A DNA stretch of 62,817 nucleotides from the NCBI RefSeq assembly GCF_001982615.1, contig NZ_MLCO01000141.1:1-62817 (forward strand). Reading direction: 5' to 3'. How positions within the stretch are numbered: the first letter of the stretch is position 1; every line of letters begins with the position of its first letter. The translations under genes and the position numbers were made by a program. Under the pieces are notes generated by a model. The model saw only the letters and a list, made by a program, of their open reading frames with translations. It had not been told where the DNA came from and made no database searches. This DNA comes from Teichococcus deserti (lineage in GTDB: Bacteria > Pseudomonadota > Alphaproteobacteria > Acetobacterales > Acetobacteraceae). Below, one piece after another: positions 26,331 through 34,449 of this stretch.

Positions 26331-28958
26331 TCAAACCGGTGCCACCTTCCGCCGGTTCTCCATATGGTCGACCACCAGCGCGGCGAAGGCGGCCAGCAGC
26401 CGTTCCTGCGCCGGGGTCAGCGGCGGCCGCGGCTTGCTGTCGATGACGCAGAGCGCGCCCATCCGCTGCCCCCCCTGCGGGCTGATCAGCGGCGCGGCGG
26501 CGTAGAAGCGCAGACCCGTCGCCCCGGTGACCAGCGGATTGCCGGCGAAGCGCCAGTCGGCCGCGGCATTGGTCACGGTGAAGGTGCCGCCGTCGCCGGC
26601 GATGGTATGGGCGCAGAAGCTGTCGGCGCGCGGCGTGCCGTCGCATTCCAGCCCGACGCGGGAGACGAATTCCTGCCGGTCGCGCCCGACCAGCGACACC
26701 ACGGCGGTCGGCGTGCCGAAGCAGCGCGCGGCCAAGGCGGTGATCTGGTCCAGGTCGGCATCGTCCGGCCCGACCCCGGCCTCCTCGTAGCCGCGCAGCA
26801 CAGCCAGGCGCTGCGCCTCGTCCGGCAGCTCTGGCGGCGGCGGCGGCGCGGGGGGCACGGTCTCGGTGGTCTCGACCCGGTTGCGGCCCTGGCGCTTGGC
26901 GACATAGAGCGCGCCGTCGGCCGCCGCCACCAGCGCCTCCGGCCCCGTCGCCGCGGCGCCCTCGACCTCCGGCTGCGGCCAGGCGGTGGCGACGCCGATC
27001 GAGACGGTGACGACGCCGGCCGGCGGGCTCTTGTCATGCTCGATCGCCAAAGCCTGGATGGCGGCACGGGCGCGCTCGGCCAGCAGCAGCGCCTCGGCGG
27101 GCTCGCTGCCGGCCAGCAGCAGCGCCATCTCCTCGCCGCCATAGCGCGCCGGCAGGTCGCCCGGGCGGCGCGCCTGCATGGCCAGCGCCTGGGCCACGGC
27201 GCGCAGCGTCGCATCGCCCTGCTGATGGCCGTAATGGTCGTTGTAGAGCTTGAAGCGGTCGACATCGAGCAGCAGCAGCGAGACCGGCAGGGCCTCGCGC
27301 GCGCAGCGGCGCCATTCGCGCGCCAGCGCCTCGTCGAAGCTGCGGCGGTTGGCGATGCCGGTCAGCCCGTCGGTGCGGGCCAGCGCTTCCAGCTGCCGCT
27401 CCTCCGCCTTGCGGGCGGTGACGTCGCGCATGACGACGATGGCGCCGCCCATGGCGCCGGTCACCGCGTCGCGAGTCGCGCGCAGCGCCACCTCGATCCA
27501 GACCTGGCCGTCGCCATGGCGCAGCCGGTGGCTGATCCGCGCCTCCTCGGCCAGGCCCAGCCGCAGCGGTTCGACCGCGGCGCCGACCATGGCGCGGTCC
27601 TCGGGCAGCACCTGCTCGATCACCGGGCGGCCGAGCAGGTCCTCGGGCGCGGCGCCGAACATCCGGCGCGAGGCCGGCGAGACATAGCGGAAGCAGCCAT
27701 CGGCGCCGACGCGGGCGACGAGGTCGGAGGAATTCTCCGCCAGCAGGCGGAAATCGGCCTCGCGCTCGGCCAGGCGCCGCTCGGCCTCCTGGCGCTGCCC
27801 GGCCTGGCCGACCAGCCGCAGCCCGAGCAGCGCCAGCAGGGTCGAGAGCAGGCCGGCGACGCCCAGCCGCCAGATCGCCTCGCGCTTCCAGGCCTCCAGC
27901 GCCGCCTCGCGCCCGACTGAGACGGTCATCACCAGCGGCAGCCGGTCGCCGCGCTGGAAGGCGGTGACGCGGGCGACATGGTCGACCGGCGAGAACTGCT
28001 CGAAGGCGCCATGGTCAGCCTGCGGCAGGCGGTGGCGGAACAGCTCGGCATGGGCGAAGCTCTGACCGATCAGCCGCGGCACGAAAGGATGGCGCGCCAG
28101 CATGGTGCCGTCGGTGCGCAGCAGGCCGATGGCGCTGCCGGCGCCGAGCTCGAAGCGGGCAAAATTCTCCGCCAGCGCCTCGGCGTCGATCGAGGCCAGG
28201 ATGACACCGGCGAAGCTGCCGTCGGGGGCCTGCAGCCGCCGCGTCAGCGTCACCACCCAGCGCTGCCGCCAATGGCTGAAGACCGGCGGGCCGATGAAGC
28301 GCTCGCGGCTGGGATCCGTCTGGTGGTGGCGGAAATACGCGCGCTCGGCGACGCTGTGGTCGCGCGACAGGTCGGGCAGCGAGCTGGCCAGCCAATGCCC
28401 GTCGGTGTCGTAGACATAGAAGTGGGCGCCCGAGGCGAGGCCCAGCGCGTGGCTGGCCAGCAGCTGGTGCAGCCGCTCGCGCGCCGCGGCGCCGGTGCCG
28501 TCATTGGCCAGCCGCTCGGCCAGGTCGAGCAGCACGATGTCGGTCAGCTCGAAGCTGTCCTGGGTGTGCTGCATCAGCGAGCGGGCCAGGTTGGTGGCAC
28601 TGATCTCGACGGCGCGCAGCTTGACGCGGCGGTCGGACCAGATGTGCCAGCCTTCCAGCCCGATCAGCGCGGCGCAGCCGAACAGCGCCAGCAGCGCGGC
28701 GCCGGAGGTCAGGCCCCCCGAGGTCAGGCCCTTGCCCGGCCGCGCCTCCCGCCGCCGCAAGGCATGCCGGCGGCGCCAGAAGCGGAGGCGCGCGCGCAGG
28801 CGCAGGGCCGGGCGGCACGTCAGGCCCACCGCCCCGCCCCTGGTCGCGTCCCGCCAGCCCAGCCGCTCCGGCACCCGCGTCGCATCGGTCCTCGTCCAAG
28901 CACCAGGACCGAGTAGAGCGCAGATGGGTGTAGAGAGGCTTAGCGGGGGGCGGCTCAC
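26331..28958 (-). CDS. Diguanylate cyclase with Cache, PAS and C-terminal GAF domains
   Basis: In order: a membrane segment (about residues 85-107), a periplasmic Cache-like sensor (about 110-335, FYVYDTDGHWLASSLPDLSR), a second membrane segment (about 350-372), a PAS domain (about 393-505), a GGDEF domain (about 515-680) and a GAF domain (about 715-865). The active site is RYGGEEM near residue 607, a GGEEx form usually active, with an inhibitory RxxD site (RPGD) five residues before. It should make cyclic di-GMP in response to an external signal. The start is uncertain: GTG at 28958 overlaps the upstream VOC gene, but the basic N-terminus before the membrane segment is long and a later GTG is possible. 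Confidence 0.85.
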   Translation of the reverse strand: MSRPPLSLSTPICALLGPGAWTRTDATRVPERLGWRDATRGGAVGLTCRPALRLRARLRFWRRRHALRRREARPGKGLTSGGLTSGAALLALFGCAALIGLEGWHIWSDRRVKLRAVEISATNLARSLMQHTQDSFELTDIVLLDLAERLANDGTGAAARERLHQLLASHALGLASGAHFYVYDTDGHWLASSLPDLSRDHSVAERAYFRHHQTDPSRERFIGPPVFSHWRQRWVVTLTRRLQAPDGSFAGVILASIDAEALAENFARFELGAGSAIGLLRTDGTMLARHPFVPRLIGQSFAHAELFRHRLPQADHGAFEQFSPVDHVARVTAFQRGDRLPLVMTVSVGREAALEAWKREAIWRLGVAGLLSTLLALLGLRLVGQAGQRQEAERRLAEREADFRLLAENSSDLVARVGADGCFRYVSPASRRMFGAAPEDLLGRPVIEQVLPEDRAMVGAAVEPLRLGLAEEARISHRLRHGDGQVWIEVALRATRDAVTGAMGGAIVVMRDVTARKAEERQLEALARTDGLTGIANRRSFDEALAREWRRCAREALPVSLLLLDVDRFKLYNDHYGHQQGDATLRAVAQALAMQARRPGDLPARYGGEEMALLLAGSEPAEALLLAERARAAIQALAIEHDKSPPAGVVTVSIGVATAWPQPEVEGAAATGPEALVAAADGALYVAKRQGRNRVETTETVPPAPPPPPELPDEAQRLAVLRGYEEAGVGPDDADLDQITALAARCFGTPTAVVSLVGRDRQEFVSRVGLECDGTPRADSFCAHTIAGDGGTFTVTNAAADWRFAGNPLVTGATGLRFYAAAPLISPQGGQRMGALCVIDSKPRPPLTPAQERLLAAFAALVVDHMENRRKVAPV

Positions 28959-29452
28959 CCGCGGAAGGCCGCCTCCAGCACCGCGATCTCCAGCTTCACC
29001 ATGGGCATCAGGGCTGCGATCACCCGCTCGCGCTGGGCCGGGCTGCCCTCGGTCAGCCAGCCGGGCAGCGCCGCCGGCATCACCTGCCAGGACAGGCCGA
29101 AGCGGTCGACCAGCCAGCCGCAGCGGGTCGGGCTGCCGCCCTCGCCCAGCAGCGCCCAGGCCTGGTCCAGCGCCGCCTGGTCGGCCGCGTAGAAGATCAG
29201 CGAGGCCGCCGGCGACAAGGTGTAGAAGGGCCCGCCATTCAGCCCCAGGAAGGACTGCCCCTCCAGGGTGAAGCCGGCGGTCAGCACGCTGCCCTCCTCG
29301 CCGGCCGGCAGGTTGGGGCCGCAGAGGACGATCGGCCCCAGCGCCGCCGGCCGGCCGAGGCGGTGGAAGGCCTCGACATAGAAGCGGGCCGCCGCCTCCG
29401 CCCGGCCGTCGAACCAGAGGCAGGTGACCAGCCCCTGCGGCGCCTCAGCCAT
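28955..29452 (-). CDS. PhnB-like VOC family protein
   Basis: The 165-residue protein matches the 3-demethylubiquinone-methyltransferase-like VOC group: TCLWFDGRAEAAARFYVEAF, FTLEGQSFLGLNGGPFYTLS, and CGWLVDRFGLSWQVMP. Despite that historical name the family has no proven methyltransferase activity and its substrates are mostly unknown. I chose the ATG at 29452, which overlaps the stop of the upstream VOC gene by 8 bases; the longer frame is its shadow. The cyclase gene downstream overlaps it by four bases if its GTG start is used. Confidence 0.85.
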   Translation of the reverse strand: MAEAPQGLVTCLWFDGRAEAAARFYVEAFHRLGRPAALGPIVLCGPNLPAGEEGSVLTAGFTLEGQSFLGLNGGPFYTLSPAASLIFYAADQAALDQAWALLGEGGSPTRCGWLVDRFGLSWQVMPAALPGWLTEGSPAQRERVIAALMPMVKLEIAVLEAAFRG

Positions 29453-29873
29453 TGCCTTGCGCCATGGCGGCCTTGGCGGCCTCCAGGTCCATCCACATGA
29501 TTTCCCAAATGTGGCCGTCCGGGTCTTCGTAGCTGCGGCCGAACATGAAGCCGTAATCCTGCACCGGGGTCGGGTCGGGGCTCCCCCCGGCGGCGACCGC
29601 CTTCTCGACCTGGGCATCGACCTCGGCGCGGCTGTCGGCGGAGAGGCAGAGCAGCACCTCGGCCGAGGATTTGGCGTCGACGATCGGCTTCGTGGTGAAC
29701 TGGCGGAACTTGTCGTGGGTCAGCAGCATGGCGTGGATGGTCTCGGAAAAGACCATGCAGGCGGCGGTGTCGTCGCTGAATTGCGGGTTCTTCACCGCGC
29801 CGACCGCCTCATAGAAAGAAATGGACTTCGCCAGATCGGTCACCGGCAGGTTCACGAAAATCAGCCTGGCCAT
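29445..29873 (-). CDS. VOC family (glyoxalase/bleomycin-resistance-like) protein
   Basis: The 142-residue protein has the two-beta-alpha-beta-beta-beta pattern of the VOC fold: ARLIFVNLPVTDLAKSISFY at the start and YGFMFGRSYEDPDGHIWEIM near the end, with a Glu in the final metal-ligand position. It is the first gene of a VOC pair and is divergent from an HxlR-type regulator across a 60-base gap that carries a short palindrome. Substrate is unknown. Confidence 0.85.
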   Translation of the reverse strand: MARLIFVNLPVTDLAKSISFYEAVGAVKNPQFSDDTAACMVFSETIHAMLLTHDKFRQFTTKPIVDAKSSAEVLLCLSADSRAEVDAQVEKAVAAGGSPDPTPVQDYGFMFGRSYEDPDGHIWEIMWMDLEAAKAAMAQGNG

Positions 29874-29919
29874 GGCGCGCTCCCTTCGCTGTGCCTGGAC
29901 GCAGGCTGCCTGCCTCGGT

Positions 29920-29934
29920 TAGTCTTTGCAACTA
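29920..29934. promoter_or_regulatory. Possible HxlR-type operator in the divergent gap
   Basis: TAGT-CTTTGCA-ACTA is a 15-base inverted repeat ending at the start codon of the HxlR-type gene and 47 bases from the divergent VOC start. HxlR regulators commonly bind short ACT/AGT-containing repeats next to their own gene, so autoregulation is likely. The arms are only four bases. Confidence 0.4.
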
Positions 29935-30629
29935 TGAAGTCAGAAAAACTTACTGACGCTTCCGCGAGGCCGCGCAGCCGCTGGTACGGCGATGCCTGCG
30001 CCACCGCCCATGCCATGGAGCTGCTGGGCGAGCGCTGGTCGCTGCTGGTGATGCGCGAGCTGTTCTTCGGCCCGAAGCGCTTTTCCGAGCTCCGCGCCGG
30101 GCTGCCCGGGCTGAGCGCCACCGTGCTGACCCAGCGGCTGGAGGGGCTGGAGGCCGCCGGCATCCTGCATCGGCTGCGCATGCCGCCCCCCGTTTCGGCG
30201 CAGCTCTATGCGCTGACCGAATGGGGCCTGCAGAGCGAGCCGATCTTCCAGGCGCTGGGCCGCTGGGCGGCGCGCTCGCCGTCGCACGACCCGACGCTGG
30301 CCTTCAGCGCCGCCTCGCTGATGCTGTCGCTGGGCGCGATGTTCGATCCGGCGCGGGCCGAGGGGCTGCAGGCCCGGATCGGCTTCCGCCTGGCGCATGA
30401 GGACTTCCTGGTCACCATCGCCGACGGGGCGATCGCCACCCGCCGCGCCGCCATCGACGGCGCCGACCTGGTCCTGGAAGGCCCCCCCCGCCTGCTGGCC
30501 GCGGCGATCTATGGCGGCCAGCCCTGGGCGGCGCTTGAGGCCACCGGCGAGGTGCGCCTCGCCGGCGACCGGGCGCTGGCGGAAAAGCTCGCCACCCTTT
30601 TCCCGCTGCCGGACAAGGCCCCGGGCTGA
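29934..30629 (+). CDS. HxlR-type winged-helix regulator with SCP2-like C-terminal domain
   Basis: The 231-residue protein has an HxlR DNA-binding domain (about residues 15-105): MELLGERWSLLVMRELFFGP, RFSELRAGLPGLSATVLTQR and LYALTEWG. Residues about 130-230 resemble a small SCP2 sterol-carrier fold, which could hold a lipophilic effector. I chose the ATG at 29934 because MKSEKLTDASARPRSRWYGD leads directly into the domain. It is divergent from the VOC pair and co-directional with a third VOC gene, so it probably regulates these detoxification-type genes. HxlR regulators often sense electrophiles such as aldehydes. Confidence 0.85.
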   Translation: MKSEKLTDASARPRSRWYGDACATAHAMELLGERWSLLVMRELFFGPKRFSELRAGLPGLSATVLTQRLEGLEAAGILHRLRMPPPVSAQLYALTEWGLQSEPIFQALGRWAARSPSHDPTLAFSAASLMLSLGAMFDPARAEGLQARIGFRLAHEDFLVTIADGAIATRRAAIDGADLVLEGPPRLLAAAIYGGQPWAALEATGEVRLAGDRALAEKLATLFPLPDKAPG

Positions 30630-30711
30630 GCCCGAACTTTCCTTCGGCGCGCCGAGCGGCTAGTCAGCCGCCCGTCCGAACTGCCTCGGCCCGCCTTAGG
30701 AATTCTGCTCA

Positions 30712-31152
30712 ATGCGTCCCTTCCACCTGGCCTTCCCCGTCTCCGACCTGGAGGCCACCCGCCACTTCTATGCCGAGGTCATGGGCTGCGCGATCGGCCG
30801 CGAGAGCCCGGGCAAGTGGATCGACTTCGACCTCTATGGCCACCAGATGTCGGCGCATCTGCTGCCCGACGCGCCGCGCGCGCCCGCCCGCGGCGGCGTC
30901 GACGGCGATGCCGTGCCGATCCCGCATTTCGGCGTGGTGCTGGACATGCCGGCCTGGCGCGAACTGGCCGCCCGCCTCGAGGCCGAGCCCTCGACCGTCT
31001 GGTGCCTGAAGCCCAAGGTCCGCTTCGAGGGCCAGCCGGGCGAGCAGGCGACGCTCTTCGTCTTCGACCCCTCCGGCAATGCGCTGGAGTTCAAGGGCTT
31101 CAACGACGACAGCGCCATCTTCGCCGCGCAGCCGGCGCTGGCCGCCGTCTGA
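30712..31152 (+). CDS. VOC family dioxygenase-like protein
   Basis: The 146-residue protein has a complete VOC fold: RPFHLAFPVSDLEATRHFYA at the start, a His in PIPHFGVVLDM, and the terminal LFVFDPSGNALEFKGF with Glu as third metal ligand. That His-His-Glu set suggests an active metal site, as in extradiol-dioxygenase-type or lyase members. The start at 30712 has AGGA 13 bases upstream. It follows the HxlR regulator by 82 bases and converges on eutC with a 5-base gap. Confidence 0.8.
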   Translation: MRPFHLAFPVSDLEATRHFYAEVMGCAIGRESPGKWIDFDLYGHQMSAHLLPDAPRAPARGGVDGDAVPIPHFGVVLDMPAWRELAARLEAEPSTVWCLKPKVRFEGQPGEQATLFVFDPSGNALEFKGFNDDSAIFAAQPALAAV

Positions 31153-31157
31153 CCTGA

Positions 31158-31913
31158 TCAGGGTCGCGGCAGCGCCGCCGGCTGCTCGTCCTTCAGGGCG
31201 ACGCCGGTCAGGCGGCGGTGCCGCGCCTCGGTCATCAGCCAGGCCAATTTGGCAGAAGCCGCCGCATAGGACAGCCCGCCCGACAGGTGGATGTTCGAGA
31301 TGCAGTTGCGCGCCGAATCCTTGAGCCCCGGCTTCGGCGCCCAGGTCAGGTAGACGCCTAAGGAGTCGGCCACCGACAGCCCCGGCCGCTCGCCGATCAG
31401 CATCACCGCGAGCCCGGCCCCCAGCGCCGCGCCGATCTCGTCGCTGAGCGCGACCCGCGCCCCCGTCGCCACCACCACCGGCGCCAGCTTCCAGCCCGTC
31501 AGCTTCGCGACCGTCGCCTCCCACAGCGGCACGGCATGGCGCTGCACGGCGGTGGCCGACAGCCCGTCGGCGATGATGAAGACCGCATCCCATTGCCCCG
31601 CCGGCAGCGCGGCGCGGCTGTCCTCGGCCAGCACCCGGCCGAGATCGGGGCGGCGCAGATAGAGGCCGCGCTCGACCGCCCGGCTGTGGACGATGTGGTG
31701 CGGCGTGTCGCCGAGGCCCGCCAGGATGCCCGGGATGTCGAGCGGCGTGTGCACCGCATCCCGCGCCCTGGCATGGGCCAGCTGGAAGTCGAGCACCGCC
31801 TGCAGCGGCGGCGCGTCGCCGGCGCGGCCCAAGCCGATGCGGGCCGGCGTCGCCTGGCGCAGCCGCGACCAGGGATCGGGGCGCGGGTCGCCTGGAAGTT
31901 CCGTCGGTGCCAT
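31158..31913 (-). CDS. eutC: Ethanolamine ammonia-lyase small subunit
   Basis: The 251-residue protein carries EutC hallmarks: DPWSRLRQATPARIGLGRAG, VLDFQLAHARARDAVHTPLD, HSRAVERGLYLRRPDLGR and LIGERPGLSVADSLGVYLTW. With EutB it forms the adenosylcobalamin-dependent enzyme that turns ethanolamine into acetaldehyde and ammonia. EutB normally is the gene directly upstream, but here the upstream side is a divergent hydrolase gene and no eutB lies in the window. I chose ATG 31913; an extended frame upstream lacks EutC character. Either eutB is elsewhere or the locus has been broken up. Confidence 0.9.
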   Translation of the reverse strand: MAPTELPGDPRPDPWSRLRQATPARIGLGRAGDAPPLQAVLDFQLAHARARDAVHTPLDIPGILAGLGDTPHHIVHSRAVERGLYLRRPDLGRVLAEDSRAALPAGQWDAVFIIADGLSATAVQRHAVPLWEATVAKLTGWKLAPVVVATGARVALSDEIGAALGAGLAVMLIGERPGLSVADSLGVYLTWAPKPGLKDSARNCISNIHLSGGLSYAAASAKLAWLMTEARHRRLTGVALKDEQPAALPRP

Positions 31914-32016
31914 CGCGCGCTCCCTCAGCCCAGCCAGGCCGCCAGCTTGCCGCAGCCGCCTTGCCGAGGCCAGGGGTACAGGCCAGGATCGCGCCTCGAT
32001 CAGCGAGAGGCCTGCC

Positions 32017-32880
32017 ATGTTCGCCAGCATCCGCGGCACGAAGATCTATTTCGACATCGAGGGCGCCGGGCTGGTGCCGGACGGCCCGACCATGCGCCAG
32101 CGGCCGGTGGCCTTCATTCTGCACGGGGGTCCGGGCGGCGACCATAGCGGCTTCAAGCCCTCCTTCTCGGCGCTCGCGGAGCGGATGCAGCTGGTCTATG
32201 TCGACCATCGCGGCCAGGGGCGCTCGCAGAAGGGCGATCCGGAAGGCTACACGCTGGACGAGAATGTCGAGGACCTGGAGGCGCTGCGGGACTATCTCGG
32301 CGTGGAAAAATTCGTCTCCATCGGCACCAGCTATGGCGGCATGGTCTCCATGGCGCATGCGGCGCGCTATCCCGCCAGCGTCTCGCACCTGGTCGCCATC
32401 GTCACCGCGGCGCATGGCGGCTTCCAGCAGGCGGCCCAGAAGATCATCGCCGAGCGCGGCACGCCCGAGCAGCAGCGGGTCTGCGGCATGCTGTGGGACG
32501 GCACGCTGGATACGGTCGAGAAGCTGAAGCACTACTATGCCGTGATGGGCCCGCTCTATTCGGTGAAGGGGCAGGACCCGGCCGCCGGCGCCGATGCCCG
32601 TGCCCGCACCCTGCACGAGCCCGCCGCGCTCAACCGCGCCTTCCGCCCCGACGGCTTTCTGCGCGACTACGACATCCGCGAGGAGCTGAAGAACATCACG
32701 GCGAAGACTCTGGTGCTGGCGGGGCGGCATGACTGGATCTGCCCGCCGGAATTCTCGGAAGAGATCCACCGGCTGATCCCGGGTTCCGACCTGCGCATCT
32801 TCGAGCGCAGCAGCCACTCGATCCGCGCCGACGAGCCCGAGGCGCTGTTCGACGCGATCAAAGGCTTTCTCGTCTACTAG
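32017..32880 (+). CDS. Alpha/beta hydrolase, proline iminopeptidase-like
   Basis: The 287-residue protein has the fold's oxyanion stretch ILHGGPGGDHSGFKP and VDHRGQGRS. The nucleophile elbow GTSYGG carries Ser near residue 106; the acid is Asp in AGRHDW near residue 238 and the His is in SSHSIRADEP near 268. HGGPGG is typical of proline iminopeptidase-like members (S33), but many such proteins cleave esters or amides of other acids. No signal peptide is present. The start at 32017 follows GAGAGG. It is divergent from eutC by 103 bases; a functional link is unproven. Confidence 0.85.
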   Translation: MFASIRGTKIYFDIEGAGLVPDGPTMRQRPVAFILHGGPGGDHSGFKPSFSALAERMQLVYVDHRGQGRSQKGDPEGYTLDENVEDLEALRDYLGVEKFVSIGTSYGGMVSMAHAARYPASVSHLVAIVTAAHGGFQQAAQKIIAERGTPEQQRVCGMLWDGTLDTVEKLKHYYAVMGPLYSVKGQDPAAGADARARTLHEPAALNRAFRPDGFLRDYDIREELKNITAKTLVLAGRHDWICPPEFSEEIHRLIPGSDLRIFERSSHSIRADEPEALFDAIKGFLVY

Positions 32881-32936
32881 AGCGTGATGGCTTGAGGTGG
32901 AATCACCGAAAAGCCTGAATCACGCGATCAAACAAA
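32881..32936. repeat. Nested palindromic intergenic element
   Basis: Three inverted-repeat pairs are nested around one centre: GCGTGAT/ATCACGC (32882-32888 and 32919-32925), GGCTT/AAGCC, and GGTG/CACC. The run ends ATCAAACAAA. Architecture and ending recall the dispersed palindromic intergenic repeats of alphaproteobacteria. Only one copy is in this window, so the repeat status is inferred. Confidence 0.45.
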
Positions 32937-32940
32937 CGGC

Positions 32941-32982
32941 TAGGGTGACTTGGCTTCGTTCTTCCGAAGCAAAGTCACCCTA
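32941..32982. terminator. Long hairpin between convergent hydrolase and amidohydrolase genes
   Basis: TAGGGTGACTT (32941-32951) pairs with AAGTCACCCTA (32972-32982). After one mismatch GCTTCG pairs with CGAAGC around a TTCTTC loop. The outer arm contains the stop codon of the minus-strand amidohydrolase. It likely terminates transcription from both sides. Confidence 0.7.
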
Positions 32983-34449
32983 GGCCCGCGGATAGCTGCT
33001 GGAAAAGATCTCGGCCACCGGCGGGTGGCCGAGGGTGCGCTGCGGATAACGGGCCACCAGCCGGTCGAACTGGGCCTGGGCGCGGGCGGCGTCGGCGATC
33101 TCGTCGACGCCGGGGATGACCCGGTCGCGCATCACCCAGGCGCCGTCGATCATCACGTCGCGCACGTCGCGGCCTTGGCCTGCCACCATCAGCGTCTGGA
33201 TCGGGTCGATCACCTGGCCATGCTGCGGCCGGCCGAGCTCGACCACGATCAGATCGGCCTTGGCCCCCGGCTGCAGCCGGCCGAGATCGCCCCGCCCCAG
33301 CGCCGTGGCGCCGCCGAGCGTGGCGGCGTCCAGCATGTCCTCCGACCGGCAGGCGGTCGGCGAGCCCTCGGCGATGCGCGCCAGCATCAGCCCGAGCTGC
33401 ATGTTGAGAAAGAAGTCGGGCGGCGCGGTGTCGGTGCCGAGCCCGATATTGATGCCCATCCCCCGCAGCTTCGGAAACGACCGCAGCATGGTGCCGCCGC
33501 GCGCCATCACCAGCGGGCAATGCACGATGCTGGCGCCCGAGGCGGCGATGATCTCCAGGTCGCGGCCGGGCCGCGCGATGGCCGGGCTTTCATTGGTCCA
33601 GACGCCATGCGGCAGCAGCACGCCGGGGCGCAGGAAGCCGAGGCTGTCGAGCCATTCCGGCGGCGTCATGCCGCGCAGCCGCAGCACGGTCTGGTATTCC
33701 AGCAGGCTCTGGCAGCAATGCAATCGCACCGGCACGCCGAGCTCCCGGCCCGCATCGGCGGTGCGGCGCAGCAGCGCCGGCGTGCAGGTCTCGATCCGGT
33801 CGGGGGCCAGCATGGCCGAGACCAGCTCGCCGCCGCGCCCCGCATGGTCGCGGCAGAAACGGATGGCGTTTTCCAGCTCGGCCAGGCCGCGCGCCTCGTC
33901 GAAGAACTCGCTGATGGCGCCGGCATCGTCGACCAGCAGGTGGCCGGCGCGATAGGCGGGACCCAGCCAGACGCGCAACCCCAGCGACATCGCCGCATCG
34001 GCCGCCGCCTCGAATTCTTCGACGGTCTCGCCCCATTCCCGATAGAACAACGACGAGATCGGCAGGGCGGAGGTGACGCCGTTGCGGATCAATTGCGCGA
34101 AGGCGTGCTTCTTCTGGAAGGCCAGCTCGGCAGCCGAATACATCTCGACCGGGCCGGCATCCTGGTAGCTCTGCGGCCAGACCCTTCCCTTGCGCCAGCC
34201 CGGCTGGTTGTCCAGCGCCAGGATGGTGGTGTCCAGGTCGGCCAGCGCATCCAGGTCGATGAAGCCCGGCGCGATCAGCGCCTCCCCGGCATCGAAGCGC
34301 GACTGCACCTCGCCCGGGAAATGGCGGCCGGCGAAGATGACGCGGTCGCCTTCCACCACCAGCTCGCCGTCGCGCAGCAGCTGGTGGCGGCCGGCGTCGT
34401 GGCCCAGCACCCAGCGGGCGGTCAGCAGGGTGCGCGGGCCGGCGCTCAT
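32980..34449 (-). CDS. Chlorohydrolase-like amidohydrolase with altered N-terminal metal motif
   Basis: The 489-residue protein is of the ATZ/TRZ (atrazine chlorohydrolase, SsnA-like) branch of amidohydrolases. It has a metal-independent beta-sandwich at both ends and the barrel motifs VPVRLHCCQ, LLPHGVWTN, SIVHCPLVMARGG and GLGTDTAPPDF. The usual HxH after strand 1 is absent: where GFINAHTH would be expected it reads GFIDLDALADLD. Metal binding must therefore differ from canonical members or be lost. The ATG at 34449 overlaps the stop of the upstream cytosine-deaminase-like gene by four bases. The two hydrolases probably act on related nitrogen heterocycles or amides, but the substrate is unknown. 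Confidence 0.8.
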   Translation of the reverse strand: MSAGPRTLLTARWVLGHDAGRHQLLRDGELVVEGDRVIFAGRHFPGEVQSRFDAGEALIAPGFIDLDALADLDTTILALDNQPGWRKGRVWPQSYQDAGPVEMYSAAELAFQKKHAFAQLIRNGVTSALPISSLFYREWGETVEEFEAAADAAMSLGLRVWLGPAYRAGHLLVDDAGAISEFFDEARGLAELENAIRFCRDHAGRGGELVSAMLAPDRIETCTPALLRRTADAGRELGVPVRLHCCQSLLEYQTVLRLRGMTPPEWLDSLGFLRPGVLLPHGVWTNESPAIARPGRDLEIIAASGASIVHCPLVMARGGTMLRSFPKLRGMGINIGLGTDTAPPDFFLNMQLGLMLARIAEGSPTACRSEDMLDAATLGGATALGRGDLGRLQPGAKADLIVVELGRPQHGQVIDPIQTLMVAGQGRDVRDVMIDGAWVMRDRVIPGVDEIADAARAQAQFDRLVARYPQRTLGHPPVAEIFSSSYPRA

